A stretch of 64,000 nt of DNA from positions 248,001 to 312,000 of the forward strand of contig NZ_JANWOI010000001.1 in NCBI RefSeq assembly GCF_027920805.1, in the 5' to 3' direction. Source of the stretch: Govania unica. GTDB lineage: Bacteria; Pseudomonadota; Alphaproteobacteria; Sphingomonadales; Govanellaceae. A model generated the notes under the pieces. That model was not told where the DNA came from. It searched no databases and was given only the letters and a program-made list of their open reading frames with translations. A program made the translations under genes and the position numbers. Shown one piece after another: positions 37,470 through 46,704 of this stretch. Position 1 is the first letter of the stretch; each line of letters starts with the position of its first letter.

Positions 37470-39707
37470 ATGATCTTTTCCACGGGACGAATCCGCGTAT
37501 TATGCGCGACCACGGCGTTTTATGGACTTGCGATATCTGCCGTGACGGCACAGCAGACGCCGGCTCAGTCGACGCTGCTTGAAGAAATCATCGTGACCTC
37601 GCAAAAGCGTCAGGAACGCCTGCAGGATACGCCGCTGTCGGTGACGGCCTTCTCGGGCGCAGCGATCAAGGAACTCGGACTCACCACCAGCACCGATCTC
37701 GCCCAGCAGACGCCGGGCTTGAAGATCGGCACCCCGGTCGGCGAAGGCAACAATCCTTCGATCACGCTGCGCGGCGTTGGTCTCAATGACTTCAACGACA
37801 ACAACGAAAGCCCGGTCGCCGTTTATATCGACGACGTCTATATGGGGTCGCTGGCCGGTCAGACCTTCCAGATGTTCGATCTGGAACGGGTCGAAGTGCT
37901 GCGCGGGCCTCAGGGCACGCTTTATGGCCGTAATTCCACCGGCGGTCTGATCAATTTCATTTCAAAGCGCCCGACCAAGGAGATGGACGTCTATCTCGAA
38001 GGCAGCTATGGCCGTCATAATGATGTGCGTATCGAAACCGCCATCGGCGGCCCCCTCACGGAACGGTTGCAGGCTCGTGCTTCGCTCGCCTATACGCGCG
38101 CCGATGGTTACGTGACAAACCGTGCGGGCCCGGATCGCAATGAAAAAGAAAATCTCGCCTATCGCCTGCAGCTCAATGCCGATTTCACGGATGATGTGAG
38201 TCTGCTGTTGAATGTCCATGGTGCGCGCAGTCATGTGAAGGCGCCGGTCTATCAGCATCAGGGGACAGGGCTTGATTATAATGGTGATCCCTGCAGCATT
38301 GGCCAGGCGCAGGCCGGGCAATGCACGGATTTCTTCGGCTATCAGGACACCGACGGCGACCCCTTCGCCGGTGCCTATGACCGCAACGGCCGCTTCAATC
38401 TTGATACCAAGGGCGGCTTCGCCAATCTGACCTGGGATTTCACCGATAAGATCACTATGACTTCGATCACAAGCTATGACGAGGTCAAGAAGCTCCATGA
38501 AGAAGACACGGACATGAGTCCGTTCGACCGTGTCGATCCGACCTTCCGCTTGAAGGCCCATCAGTTCAGCGAGGAGCTGCGTCTGAATGGCGATATGGGC
38601 AGCGTTAAATGGGTAGCGGGCGGTTATTATTACCATCAGAAGGTCAATATGCCGCAGGACCTGCGGTTCGGGGTCGATCTCGATCCGACATTCTTCCTGC
38701 AGACACTGGCCAAGCAAAAGACCAGCTCGATCGCCGGTTTTGGACAGGTGGAATGGGAATTCGTGCCGACCTTGTCGCTGCTGGCCGGGCTTCGCTACAC
38801 CAAAGAGAGAAAGACCTATGACTATACTCAGGTCGATGTGCTTGGATCGCCTGAACTTTCAGGGGTTCCGGGTACGGTCCTGCTTGACTTCAATCAAGCC
38901 ACTGACGGTGATCTTGCGGTCTTTGACAAGGGAATCTGGTCGGGCAAGGGCGGTCTGAACTGGAAGCCCAATGACGATATTCTGGTCTTTGCAAGTGTGG
39001 CACGCGGCTTCAAATCCGGCGGTTTCAATGCGGGCTTCACGAGCGCCGGCCCCGAAGACATCAAATATAATGACGAACGGCTTACGTCCTATGAGCTTGG
39101 CTTGAAATCGACCTTCTGGGATGGCCGGGCGCGTTTCAATGTTACCGGGTTCTATTATGACTATAAGAACCTCCAGGCGCTGACCTTCCGCGATTTCTCG
39201 TCCTTCATCACCAACGCTGCGAACGCCACGGTGAAGGGGGCGGAATTCGAACTGGTGGCCAATCCGCTTGAGGGACTTGATGTCAATCTTGGCTTGAGCC
39301 TTATTGACAGTAAGGTGGATGGCCTGACCGGGGCCGATGGGGAGACGGTCAACAACCGTCGTCTGGTGCTCGCGCCGAAGACCTCGTTCAACGCGCTGGT
39401 GCGTTACAGCGTTCCGTTCGAGAATGGCAGTTCGCTCGCGGCGCAGGTCGATATGAGCTATCAGACCTCGATCTATTTCGACATTTTCAATCAGCCGTTG
39501 TCTCGTGGCAAAGGCTATGACATCTGGAACGGTCGCTTGACCTACAAGTTCCCGGGTGAAAAGCTTGAACTCGCGGTCTGGGGCAAGAATATCTTCAACA
39601 AGAAGTATCTGGTCTATACCTTTGACTTCACAGAGCAGTTCGGTTTCAACCAGTTATTCTACGGTCAGCCCGCCTGGTATGGCGCGACTTTGACCTATCG
39701 TTATTGA
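37470..39707 (+). CDS. TonB-dependent outer-membrane receptor heading the qhn locus
   Basis: The 745-residue protein has a signal peptide ending near TAQQ, a TonB-box-like LLEEIIVTSQKRQ, a plug domain with RVEVLRGPQGTLYGRN and a beta-barrel ending in TLTYRY. It lies 25 bases ahead of qhnA on the same strand and follows the AraC gene by 140 bases. The position suggests uptake of the amine substrate, or of a metal/haem source needed for the enzyme, but the ligand cannot be deduced. AGGGAGG precedes the ATG. Confidence 0.94.
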   Translation: MIFSTGRIRVLCATTAFYGLAISAVTAQQTPAQSTLLEEIIVTSQKRQERLQDTPLSVTAFSGAAIKELGLTTSTDLAQQTPGLKIGTPVGEGNNPSITLRGVGLNDFNDNNESPVAVYIDDVYMGSLAGQTFQMFDLERVEVLRGPQGTLYGRNSTGGLINFISKRPTKEMDVYLEGSYGRHNDVRIETAIGGPLTERLQARASLAYTRADGYVTNRAGPDRNEKENLAYRLQLNADFTDDVSLLLNVHGARSHVKAPVYQHQGTGLDYNGDPCSIGQAQAGQCTDFFGYQDTDGDPFAGAYDRNGRFNLDTKGGFANLTWDFTDKITMTSITSYDEVKKLHEEDTDMSPFDRVDPTFRLKAHQFSEELRLNGDMGSVKWVAGGYYYHQKVNMPQDLRFGVDLDPTFFLQTLAKQKTSSIAGFGQVEWEFVPTLSLLAGLRYTKERKTYDYTQVDVLGSPELSGVPGTVLLDFNQATDGDLAVFDKGIWSGKGGLNWKPNDDILVFASVARGFKSGGFNAGFTSAGPEDIKYNDERLTSYELGLKSTFWDGRARFNVTGFYYDYKNLQALTFRDFSSFITNAANATVKGAEFELVANPLEGLDVNLGLSLIDSKVDGLTGADGETVNNRRLVLAPKTSFNALVRYSVPFENGSSLAAQVDMSYQTSIYFDIFNQPLSRGKGYDIWNGRLTYKFPGEKLELAVWGKNIFNKKYLVYTFDFTEQFGFNQLFYGQPAWYGATLTYRY

Positions 39708-39732
39708 TTTCGGGCACTCAGGACGGGCGAGT

Positions 39733-41400
39733 ATGATGGCAGATCGGCGCATATCCGGATTTGTGATAGCTTCACTTCTAAGTGTGGCTTTGGGGGTTAT
39801 GCTCGCGTCCTGCGGTGAAAAGGACAAGGGAACGGGGAGCGCGGAAAATGGCGCGCTCGCCCGTCAGGGGCATGAGATCATCAAAACGGTCTGTGTCGGC
39901 TGTCATGAAGCCAATGACAAAGGCCTGCCAAGCCGGATCGGCGGTGCGCGCAAGTCTCCCGAAGGTTGGGAGATGACGCTGGTGCGCATGATGACGTTCC
40001 ATGGCGTCGAGCTGACGGCGGATCAGCGCCGCGCCGTGGTCAAATATCTCAGCGAGACCCAGGGGCTCGCGCCGTCGGAATCAGCGCCCTATCGCTATGC
40101 GCTCGAACGTCGCACCAATATTGTTGAAAAAGCCGCGGATCCGGATTTGCAGGTGATGTGCGCACGCTGTCATTCCTATGCCCGCGTGGCTTTGCAACGC
40201 CGCGATGCCGAGGAATGGAAACTGCTCGCCAATATGCATCTCGGGCAGTGGCCGACCATCGAATATCAGATGTTGTCGCGGGATCGTGACTGGTGGGTCG
40301 ATGCCTCGACCGAAGTGCCAAAGAAATTGTCCAAGCTTTACCCCTTCACGACCAAGGCTTGGGACGACTGGAAACTGGCCAAGAAACAGAAACCCGAAGG
40401 CCGCTGGCGTGTGGTGACCTATATGCCCGGCGCAAGCTCGAATATGCAGGGGCAGGCGCAGAATTATGTGGACGGCATCCTGTCGGTGAAGTCGAAGGGC
40501 GATGACGCCTATGAAGTGACCTATGAACTCGCAAGCGATGGCCGCACCGTCATGTCGGGGACTTATGGCGCGCTTGTGTATAGTGGCTATGAATGGCGGG
40601 CGCGCGGCAAGTTCGACGGCCGTGACTTCCGTGAAGTGGCAGCCATGTCGCCCGACGGCAACAGCATGAGCGGGCGCTGGTTCTGGCATAACGCCAATGA
40701 AGTCGGTGGCTATATTCAAGCCGTGCGCATGGATAAACATATCTCGCGCATCATGGGCCTGAATGGCGAGGGCCTGAAGCGCGGACAGATGGGCGATGTC
40801 ACCATCCTCGGGGTTGGGCTTGAGGGCACCGTCGATCTCGGCCCGGGCATCGCTGTTGAAACCGTGTCCAGCTCTCCGGAACGGATTACTGTTCGGGCGA
40901 CGGTGGCGATTGATGCGCCGCTTGGCCGTCGCGATATTCGCGTCGGCAAGACGGAGCGGGCGGAGGCCATTGGGGTCTATGACACCATAGACCGCATCGT
41001 GGTGACGCCGGGCTATGGGGTTGCTCGTGTCGGTGGCGGCGGCGGTCATGTGGTGCCGGTGTCAGCACAGTTCGAGGCCGTGGCTTACAGCAATGGCCCG
41101 GACAAGAAGCCCGGCACCAAGGATGATTACCGCATTGGTCTCGTGCAGGCGGACTGGCATACGGAACCCCATGATGCTACTGCGGCCAAGATGAAGGATC
41201 AGCTTTTTGCCGGCAAGATCACGCCGCAGGGCCGCTTCCTGCCGTCACAGGCCGGACCTAACCCCGACCGTTATATGAGTGCGGGTAACTTCGGTGATTT
41301 GAATGTGGTTGCCAGCATCACCGGCAGCGAGACGACGGTTGTTGGCAAAAGCCATCTGATTGTCACCTCGCCGCGCTGGAACAATCCGCCGATTTATTGA
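39733..41400 (+). CDS. qhnA: Quinohemoprotein amine dehydrogenase alpha subunit, predicted lipoprotein
   Basis: The alpha subunit carries two c-type haems that take electrons from the CTQ cofactor of the gamma subunit. Haem sites are CVGCH (Cys54, Cys57, His58) and CARCH (Cys143, Cys146, His147), followed by the beta-sandwich domains typical of QhnA. The N-terminus (VIASLLSVALGVMLASC) contains a good lipobox, LASC with Cys27, so the protein should be lipid-anchored instead of freely soluble as in Paracoccus. Length (555 residues) is slightly above the family norm. A hairpin lies between this gene and qhnD. Confidence 0.93.
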   Translation: MMADRRISGFVIASLLSVALGVMLASCGEKDKGTGSAENGALARQGHEIIKTVCVGCHEANDKGLPSRIGGARKSPEGWEMTLVRMMTFHGVELTADQRRAVVKYLSETQGLAPSESAPYRYALERRTNIVEKAADPDLQVMCARCHSYARVALQRRDAEEWKLLANMHLGQWPTIEYQMLSRDRDWWVDASTEVPKKLSKLYPFTTKAWDDWKLAKKQKPEGRWRVVTYMPGASSNMQGQAQNYVDGILSVKSKGDDAYEVTYELASDGRTVMSGTYGALVYSGYEWRARGKFDGRDFREVAAMSPDGNSMSGRWFWHNANEVGGYIQAVRMDKHISRIMGLNGEGLKRGQMGDVTILGVGLEGTVDLGPGIAVETVSSSPERITVRATVAIDAPLGRRDIRVGKTERAEAIGVYDTIDRIVVTPGYGVARVGGGGGHVVPVSAQFEAVAYSNGPDKKPGTKDDYRIGLVQADWHTEPHDATAAKMKDQLFAGKITPQGRFLPSQAGPNPDRYMSAGNFGDLNVVASITGSETTVVGKSHLIVTSPRWNNPPIY

Positions 41401-41423
41401 GAGCGGCGGCCAAATGGATAGAG

Positions 41424-41449
41424 GTCAGGCCCGCTAGAGCGGGTCTGAC
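41424..41449 (+). promoter_or_regulatory. Intercistronic hairpin between qhnA and qhnD
   Basis: GTCAGGCCCGCT (41424-41435) and AGCGGGTCTGAC (41438-41449) pair at 12 positions with one G-U pair and only two unpaired loop bases. No T run follows, so complete termination is unlikely. It may protect the qhnA message or lower expression of the maturase relative to the structural subunit. Confidence 0.6.
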
Positions 41450-41464
41450 AATGGAGAACAGAGA

Positions 41465-42964
41465 ATGCAGACCACCCGCGCGCTGACCCTTGATCCTCTT
41501 GCCGCCCACAGTGTGAGCGTCGGCGAGCGGCGCGTGCTGTTTCATATTCCGACCTCCAGCCTGTTCGATCTCGATCCCTTGAGCGCTGAGCTTTATGACA
41601 TGCTCGGTGCCGGGCCCGTGCAGGCGGGAGATCTTGAGGCACGGTTCGACGGCCGCTTTGCCGCCGATGCCGTGGTCGAGGCGGTGGAGGAGTTTCAGGC
41701 GCTTGGACTTATCTCGGGGGGGAGGTCCGGCGACAGGCGACGTGTGACCGAGGCGCGTAAGCATGCCCCGGTCACACGGTTTCCATTGAGCACGCTTGTG
41801 CTCAATGTCACCACCGGCTGCAATCTGTCCTGCAGCTATTGCTATAAGGAAGATCTGACCACTCCGGCCAAATCCCGCGACATGGATCTGGCGACGGCCG
41901 AGAAATCGGTCGAGCTGCTGCTTGAGGAATCGGCCGAACGCAAGCGCGTCAATCTGGTGTTTTTCGGTGGTGAACCGCTCAGGCGGCTTGATTACATCAA
42001 AAGCGTTGTGGCCTATGCCGATCGCCGCGCGGCCGAGGTTGGCAAGGAAGTTGATTACTCGCTGACCACCAACGCGACCCTGCTCAGTGACGCGGTGATC
42101 GAGTATCTCGACGCGCATCGGTTCGGCGTCGCCATCAGCATGGACGGGCCCAAGATCCAGCATGATAAAAATCGCCTGACGGTGGGTGGCAAGGGCAGTT
42201 ATGACGCCATCATCGGCAAGGTGAAGCGTATCCTAGAACAATATAAAAGCCGCCCGGTGGGCGCGCGGGTGACACTCGCGGCGGGCAATACCGATGTGGA
42301 GGCGATCCACGCCCATCTCAAGGACGAAATCGGCTTTGCCGAGGTCGGCTATGCACCGGTGACGGCAGGCGACAATGCGCTGTTCAATCTGACCGGGGAC
42401 GAGTTGCAGGAGGTGTTCGCGGGCTTCAAGCGGCTTGGGCTTTCTTACCGTGACGCGGCCATCGAAGGTCGCAGTACCGGGTTTTCCAATCTTCATCAAT
42501 TGATGACCGATCTCCATGACGGCACGCGGAAGGCGCTGCCTTGCGGGGCCGGCGTCGGCATGCTTGCGGTCGATAAGGATGGCGGGCTCAATCTCTGTCA
42601 CCGCTTCACCGGGTCGGACATGCCGCTGTTTGGCACCCTGGACGACGGCATCGATAAAACCCGACTTGGCAGTTTCATCGATGCCCGGCTCGATAAGACC
42701 GGCACCGGCTGCGAGACCTGCCGCATCCGCAATCTCTGTGCCGGTGGCTGTTACCACGAATCCTACGCGCGCTATGGCGATCCGCAGCATCCGACCTATC
42801 ATTACTGCGAGATCATGCGCGACTGGGTTGATTTCGGCATTGAGATCTATGTGGATATCATGTCCAAGAACCCACGGTTCTTCGACCAGTATATCGCACC
42901 ACGCCGCGGCGACCGGGGGCTGCCGCTCGACAGTCTGGCCCGCGCTCCTGAGACCATGGGATGA
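41465..42964 (+). CDS. qhnD: Radical SAM/SPASM peptide maturase QhnD
   Basis: QhnD forms the three Cys-to-Asp/Glu thioether bridges in the gamma subunit. The SAM-binding 4Fe-4S motif is CNLSCSYC (Cys119, Cys123, Cys126); SPASM-type cysteines follow in [15 protein letters not shown] and the [15 protein letters not shown] cluster. Residues 1-90 resemble a PqqD-like leader-binding domain. The gene ends within the start region of qhnC, its substrate, in the typical qhn gene order. GGAGA precedes the ATG. Confidence 0.94.
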   Translation: MQTTRALTLDPLAAHSVSVGERRVLFHIPTSSLFDLDPLSAELYDMLGAGPVQAGDLEARFDGRFAADAVVEAVEEFQALGLISGGRSGDRRRVTEARKHAPVTRFPLSTLVLNVTTGCNLSCSYCYKEDLTTPAKSRDMDLATAEKSVELLLEESAERKRVNLVFFGGEPLRRLDYIKSVVAYADRRAAEVGKEVDYSLTTNATLLSDAVIEYLDAHRFGVAISMDGPKIQHDKNRLTVGGKGSYDAIIGKVKRILEQYKSRPVGARVTLAAGNTDVEAIHAHLKDEIGFAEVGYAPVTAGDNALFNLTGDELQEVFAGFKRLGLSYRDAAIEGRSTGFSNLHQLMTDLHDGTRKALPCGAGVGMLAVDKDGGLNLCHRFTGSDMPLFGTLDDGIDKTRLGSFIDARLDKTGTGCETCRIRNLCAGGCYHESYARYGDPQHPTYHYCEIMRDWVDFGIEIYVDIMSKNPRFFDQYIAPRRGDRGLPLDSLARAPETMG

Positions 42965-42969
42965 CGACC

Positions 42970-43290
42970 ATGAAACATCTAAGACCTTTGAATGACAAAG
43001 CCCGGTTGCTCAGTGAAAGCTCGCCTGAGACGCGGGACGAGGTCATGGCCATGCAGACGGTGGTGGTGAGCTGCACAAGCTCACTCGATCCCGGCTGGGA
43101 AATCGATCCGTTCGGATCGGTGGCCTCGCTCTGTCAGCCGCTCGAAGCCGATCTGTACGGCTGCACCGATCCCTGTTGGTGGCCGGCGCAGGTGCCGGAC
43201 ACCATCAACACCTATCCGAACTGGAACAAGGACGCGCCATCGGCTCAGAACGATTGGCGCAAGCTTGAATCCGTTTATCCGGAGGATTGA
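42970..43290 (+). CDS. qhnC: Quinohemoprotein amine dehydrogenase gamma subunit (CTQ-bearing)
   Basis: This small catalytic subunit carries the cysteine tryptophylquinone cofactor. Taking ATG 42970 gives a 28-residue leader before Gln29, the leader length known for Paracoccus. Counting Gln29 as mature residue 1, the crosslink residues fall at Cys7/Glu16, Cys27/Asp33, Cys41/Asp49 and the cofactor pair Cys37/Trp43, exactly the known numbering. The core motif is [16 protein letters not shown]. An ATG at 42961, overlapping the qhnD stop, would add three residues. The protein is modified in the cytoplasm, then cut and exported. Confidence 0.95.
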   Translation: MKHLRPLNDKARLLSESSPETRDEVMAMQTVVVSCTSSLDPGWEIDPFGSVASLCQPLEADLYGCTDPCWWPAQVPDTINTYPNWNKDAPSAQNDWRKLESVYPED

Positions 43291-43296
43291 CGGCCC

Positions 43297-44415
43297 ATGG
43301 GCATGATGACGCGCATATTTGCCGTGACGGCAAGCTTGATGCTGACGGCCTGGCCGTCGGTGACGCCGGCTGTGGCAGCTCCCGCCGAGTATTTGGTTAC
43401 GGGAGCAAAACCGAACCGCCTGTTCGTGATCGACATGAAGGCGCGCAAGGTGGTGAGGGACATCGTCATTCCAGGCGAGGGCAATTCGCCGCAGGGCATC
43501 GTGCCGTCGCCATCGGGCGACATCGCTTATGCGCTGGTCAATGGCTGGAAAGAGATTTCCGGCATCGAGCTCAAAAGCGGCAAGGAAGTGTTCCGGGCGA
43601 GCGCCTCTCATGAAGGCGACGAACGCAGCATCATCATGGGTTTTACCGTGAGCCCGGATGGCAAGCGGATCTTTGCCAACGAAGTACCAGCCAAAATCGG
43701 CACCGATCGCTATACCGTGCAGCCGACGCGGATTTCGATCTATCGCACCGATGCCGGGGTGGGCGCCAAGCCGGAAAAAATCCTGACCAATACGCCGCGC
43801 CGCATTGCCCTTCTGATGATGAACCCGCAGGGTGACAAGCTTTATGCGCTCGGCTGGGATTTCTATACGCTTGATCCGAATACCGGGGCCGTGGTGGCAA
43901 CCTTCCCGCTTCGGAACTGGACCCGTCCGGGGGAAAGCGCACCGGATTCTCTAAGCTTCTGGCCGATGATGGAAGCGAGCGGAATTTTCTCGGTGGCGAT
44001 CAATTATATGCGTACTGATCTGCCGCCGACCGATCCACGTGCTGCTGTGACGGCGCTTCTGACGCTTGATCTCAAGGCCGGGCAATTCGATGTGCTGCCT
44101 TTGCAGGTCCAGCCCGAGGTCTTTTTCACCATGACCATCGCGCCCAACCGCCGGGTGGCTTACGGCGGTTTCAATGAAATGTCGAAAATCGATCTGGTGC
44201 GCGGGCGGATCGTCAAGCGGGTGCCGCTGGATCACAGTTATTATCAGTTCAACATTTCGAAAAACGGCCGCGAGGTTTATGTGGGCGGCACCATGTGCGA
44301 TATCATGGTGTTTAACGCCGACACGCTCGCACGCTTGGCCAAGGTTGAATTGCCCGGCTGTCCCGATGTGGGCGGGGCGGGGATGCGCATGATTACGACT
44401 GATCTTGGACAATAA
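43297..44415 (+). CDS. qhnB: Quinohemoprotein amine dehydrogenase beta subunit
   Basis: The beta subunit is a seven-bladed beta-propeller that helps to form the substrate pocket. A signal peptide (MGMMTRIFAVTASLMLTAW and following) precedes YVTN-like repeats such as NRLFVIDMKARKVVRDI, LYALGWDFYTLDPNTGAVV and MSKIDLVRGRIVKRV. Length (372 residues) and position directly after qhnC agree with the family. The start is 6 bases after the qhnC stop. Its 3' end overlaps the next gene by 11 bases. Confidence 0.93.
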   Translation: MGMMTRIFAVTASLMLTAWPSVTPAVAAPAEYLVTGAKPNRLFVIDMKARKVVRDIVIPGEGNSPQGIVPSPSGDIAYALVNGWKEISGIELKSGKEVFRASASHEGDERSIIMGFTVSPDGKRIFANEVPAKIGTDRYTVQPTRISIYRTDAGVGAKPEKILTNTPRRIALLMMNPQGDKLYALGWDFYTLDPNTGAVVATFPLRNWTRPGESAPDSLSFWPMMEASGIFSVAINYMRTDLPPTDPRAAVTALLTLDLKAGQFDVLPLQVQPEVFFTMTIAPNRRVAYGGFNEMSKIDLVRGRIVKRVPLDHSYYQFNISKNGREVYVGGTMCDIMVFNADTLARLAKVELPGCPDVGGAGMRMITTDLGQ

Positions 44416-46096
44416 ACCGCAGACTGCAACGACCGCCTCATTTTCCGCCCTGGCCTGGGAGCTTGCTCGCCCCCATGCCGGGCGGTTGGCGTTTGTGCTG
44501 TTGCTATCGGTGTTCGCGACCGGACTTGGCTTGTTGCAGCCGTGGTTGACCAAGCTTCTGATTGATGGCGGCATTCTTGGTCGCCGCATGGATGTGCTGT
44601 TGACGGTGACCGCTGTTCTGCTGCTCGCGGCCTTTCTGAGCGCCGGGCTTGGGGCGCTCAACCGCTGGCTTTATGTGGGGGTGTCGGCGCGCATCTTGTT
44701 TGCTTTTCGTGGCCGGGTGTTCGCCCATCTTCTGACCCTGTCGCCGCGCTATTTTGCTGCTGCCCGTACGGGTGAACTGATGTCGCGCATGGACGGCGAT
44801 GTGGCCGAGGTGCAGCGCTTCGCCCTCGACAGCGCGCTTGCGGTGGTCAGTGCGGCGATCATGCTCACTGGCAGCCTTATTTTCATGCTGGCGCTCGACG
44901 CCCGGCTGACGCTCATTGCCTTTGCCTTGCTGCCGCTGGAAATTCTGTTTCTACGTGCTTTTCGGCCGCTGTTGATGACACGGAGTGCGGCCTTGCGCGG
45001 GCGCGCCGCCGATCTTTCGGCCTTTCTCGTTGAACGCATTTCCGGCGTGCGGCTGCTGCAGGGGCTTGGCGCGGAACGGAAGGCCGCGGCGGATTTCGCC
45101 GCTCATCAGGATCGCTATCGCACGGATCTGCTTAAGCAACAGATGACATCCTATGGGGTTGGCGCTGGGCCCGGGTTGATGTTGACCCTGTCGAACGCCG
45201 CCGTGTTTGTGATCGGCGGCTCTGCGGTCATCGACGGCAGTCTGACGCTTGGGACCTTGATTGCCTTTTCGGCCTATCTCGGCCGCGCCACCGGGCCGGT
45301 GCAGACGTTCTTGGGGCTGTACACGGCGGCGGCGCGGGCGGAGGTGAGCCTTGACCGCGTGCGGGTGCTTCTTGATGCGGAACCGGCGGTCAGAAGCCCG
45401 GCCGTACCGCGTGCCCTGCCCGATGGGCCGGGCGGCGCGATTGCAATTGAGGGGCTGATGTTCGGTCACCCCGGCCGTGACGCCTTTATTCTTGATCAGG
45501 CGTCGGCGGTGATCCCGGCCGGAAGCAAGGTCGCGCTTGAGGGGCTGTCGGGGGCGGGGAAATCGACGCTGGTTGATCTGTTGCAGCGTCATTATGACCC
45601 GGATGGCGGGCGTATTCTGCTTGATGGCATGGATTTGCGGGAGCTTGATCTCGCGGTTTTGCGGCGGCAGATGGTGGTGGTGACGCAGGACATGATCCTG
45701 ATGCGTGGGTCGGTTGCGGAAAATCTGCGCCTTGCCCGGCCGGAAGCGAGCGATGACGATCTGCGCGCGGCACTTCTGGCGGCGGAACTCGGTGATCTGA
45801 TGACGCGTCTGCCTCAGGGGCTCGACAGTCTGATCGGTGAACGCGGGGCCAGTCTGTCGGGCGGGGAGCGGCAACGCTTCGCGCTCGCCCGGGCCCTGTT
45901 GTGCGATCCCCGTGTGCTCATTCTTGACGAGGCGACGGCGGGGGTTGATGCGACGGCCGAGGCCCGCGTGCTGGCTGCCGTCGATCAGCTGTTCGCGGGG
46001 CGCACGCGACTTATCATCAGCCATCATCCGCGCGCCTTCCGCGATGTGGACCTTCGACTTCAGCTTGCGAGCGGCAAGCTCCGGGTGAGCGCGTGA
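44405..46096 (+). CDS. qhnF: ABC exporter (fused permease/ATPase) QhnF
   Basis: Six predicted membrane helices are followed by a nucleotide-binding domain with Walker A GLSGAGKST, signature LSGGERQRFALARALL and Walker B VLILDEATAG. In the known system this transporter is needed for QHNDH production and is thought to export the matured gamma subunit. The start is a TTG at 44405 inside the 3' end of qhnB, the only start that keeps the N-terminal segment before the first helix; a GTG near 44496 is an alternative. Confidence 0.9.
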   Translation: MDNKPQTATTASFSALAWELARPHAGRLAFVLLLSVFATGLGLLQPWLTKLLIDGGILGRRMDVLLTVTAVLLLAAFLSAGLGALNRWLYVGVSARILFAFRGRVFAHLLTLSPRYFAAARTGELMSRMDGDVAEVQRFALDSALAVVSAAIMLTGSLIFMLALDARLTLIAFALLPLEILFLRAFRPLLMTRSAALRGRAADLSAFLVERISGVRLLQGLGAERKAAADFAAHQDRYRTDLLKQQMTSYGVGAGPGLMLTLSNAAVFVIGGSAVIDGSLTLGTLIAFSAYLGRATGPVQTFLGLYTAAARAEVSLDRVRVLLDAEPAVRSPAVPRALPDGPGGAIAIEGLMFGHPGRDAFILDQASAVIPAGSKVALEGLSGAGKSTLVDLLQRHYDPDGGRILLDGMDLRELDLAVLRRQMVVVTQDMILMRGSVAENLRLARPEASDDDLRAALLAAELGDLMTRLPQGLDSLIGERGASLSGGERQRFALARALLCDPRVLILDEATAGVDATAEARVLAAVDQLFAGRTRLIISHHPRAFRDVDLRLQLASGKLRVSA

Positions 46097-46098
46097 CC

Positions 46099-46704
46099 AT
46101 GCGGGTTGCCATTCTCGACAGCGGTCTGGCCCCCGGGATGGCGGTTGCGGCGCGGGAGTTCTGCGAACCGGGTGCCCTGTCGGATCATGGCGACAAGGTC
46201 GCGGCGCTGGTGCGGGAGGCGGCGCCTCAGGTTGATTTGCTTGATGGCCGGGTGTTCGGTGAGCGGCTTCAGACCTCGGTCGAACAAGTGGCCGAGGCCC
46301 TGGACTGGGCGGTTGGGCAGGGGGCTGGAATCATCAATCTCAGTCTCGGGTTGCGGGAGGATCGCGCGCGGCTCAGGCTCGCCATCGAGGCGGCGCTTGC
46401 GGCCGGTGTGGTGATTGTGGCCCCGGCCCCGGCGCGGGGCGGGCCGGTTTATCCGTCAGCCTATGCGGGGGTGATCGCGGTGACGGGGGATGCCCGCTGT
46501 GGCGACCATGATTTCTCCTGGCTTGGCGAGGCCCATGTGGATTTCGGTGCCTGTCCGCGTCCGCTTACCGGTCCGGTCGGGATCGGCGGCGCGAGTTTCG
46601 CGGCGGCGCGGGTGACGGGTGCGCTCGCAAGACTTGCGGGGTCCGGCGATCTGGTTGAACAGTTGCGGGCAAGCTGCCGGTTCACCGGGCGGGAACGGCG
46701 CTGA
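46099..46704 (+). CDS. qhnE: Subtilisin-like leader peptidase QhnE
   Basis: A short S8-family protease with Asp in VAILDSG, His in SDHGDKVAAL and Ser in GIGGASFAAARVTGAL. At about 200 residues it is a minimal subtilase without a pro-region or signal peptide, as expected for the cytoplasmic protease that removes the 28-residue QhnC leader after modification. The ATG at 46099 has a GGTGAG site 8 bases upstream; a GTG at 46093 overlaps the qhnF stop. The last 23 bases overlap the convergent qhnG. Confidence 0.92.
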   Translation: MRVAILDSGLAPGMAVAAREFCEPGALSDHGDKVAALVREAAPQVDLLDGRVFGERLQTSVEQVAEALDWAVGQGAGIINLSLGLREDRARLRLAIEAALAAGVVIVAPAPARGGPVYPSAYAGVIAVTGDARCGDHDFSWLGEAHVDFGACPRPLTGPVGIGGASFAAARVTGALARLAGSGDLVEQLRASCRFTGRERR

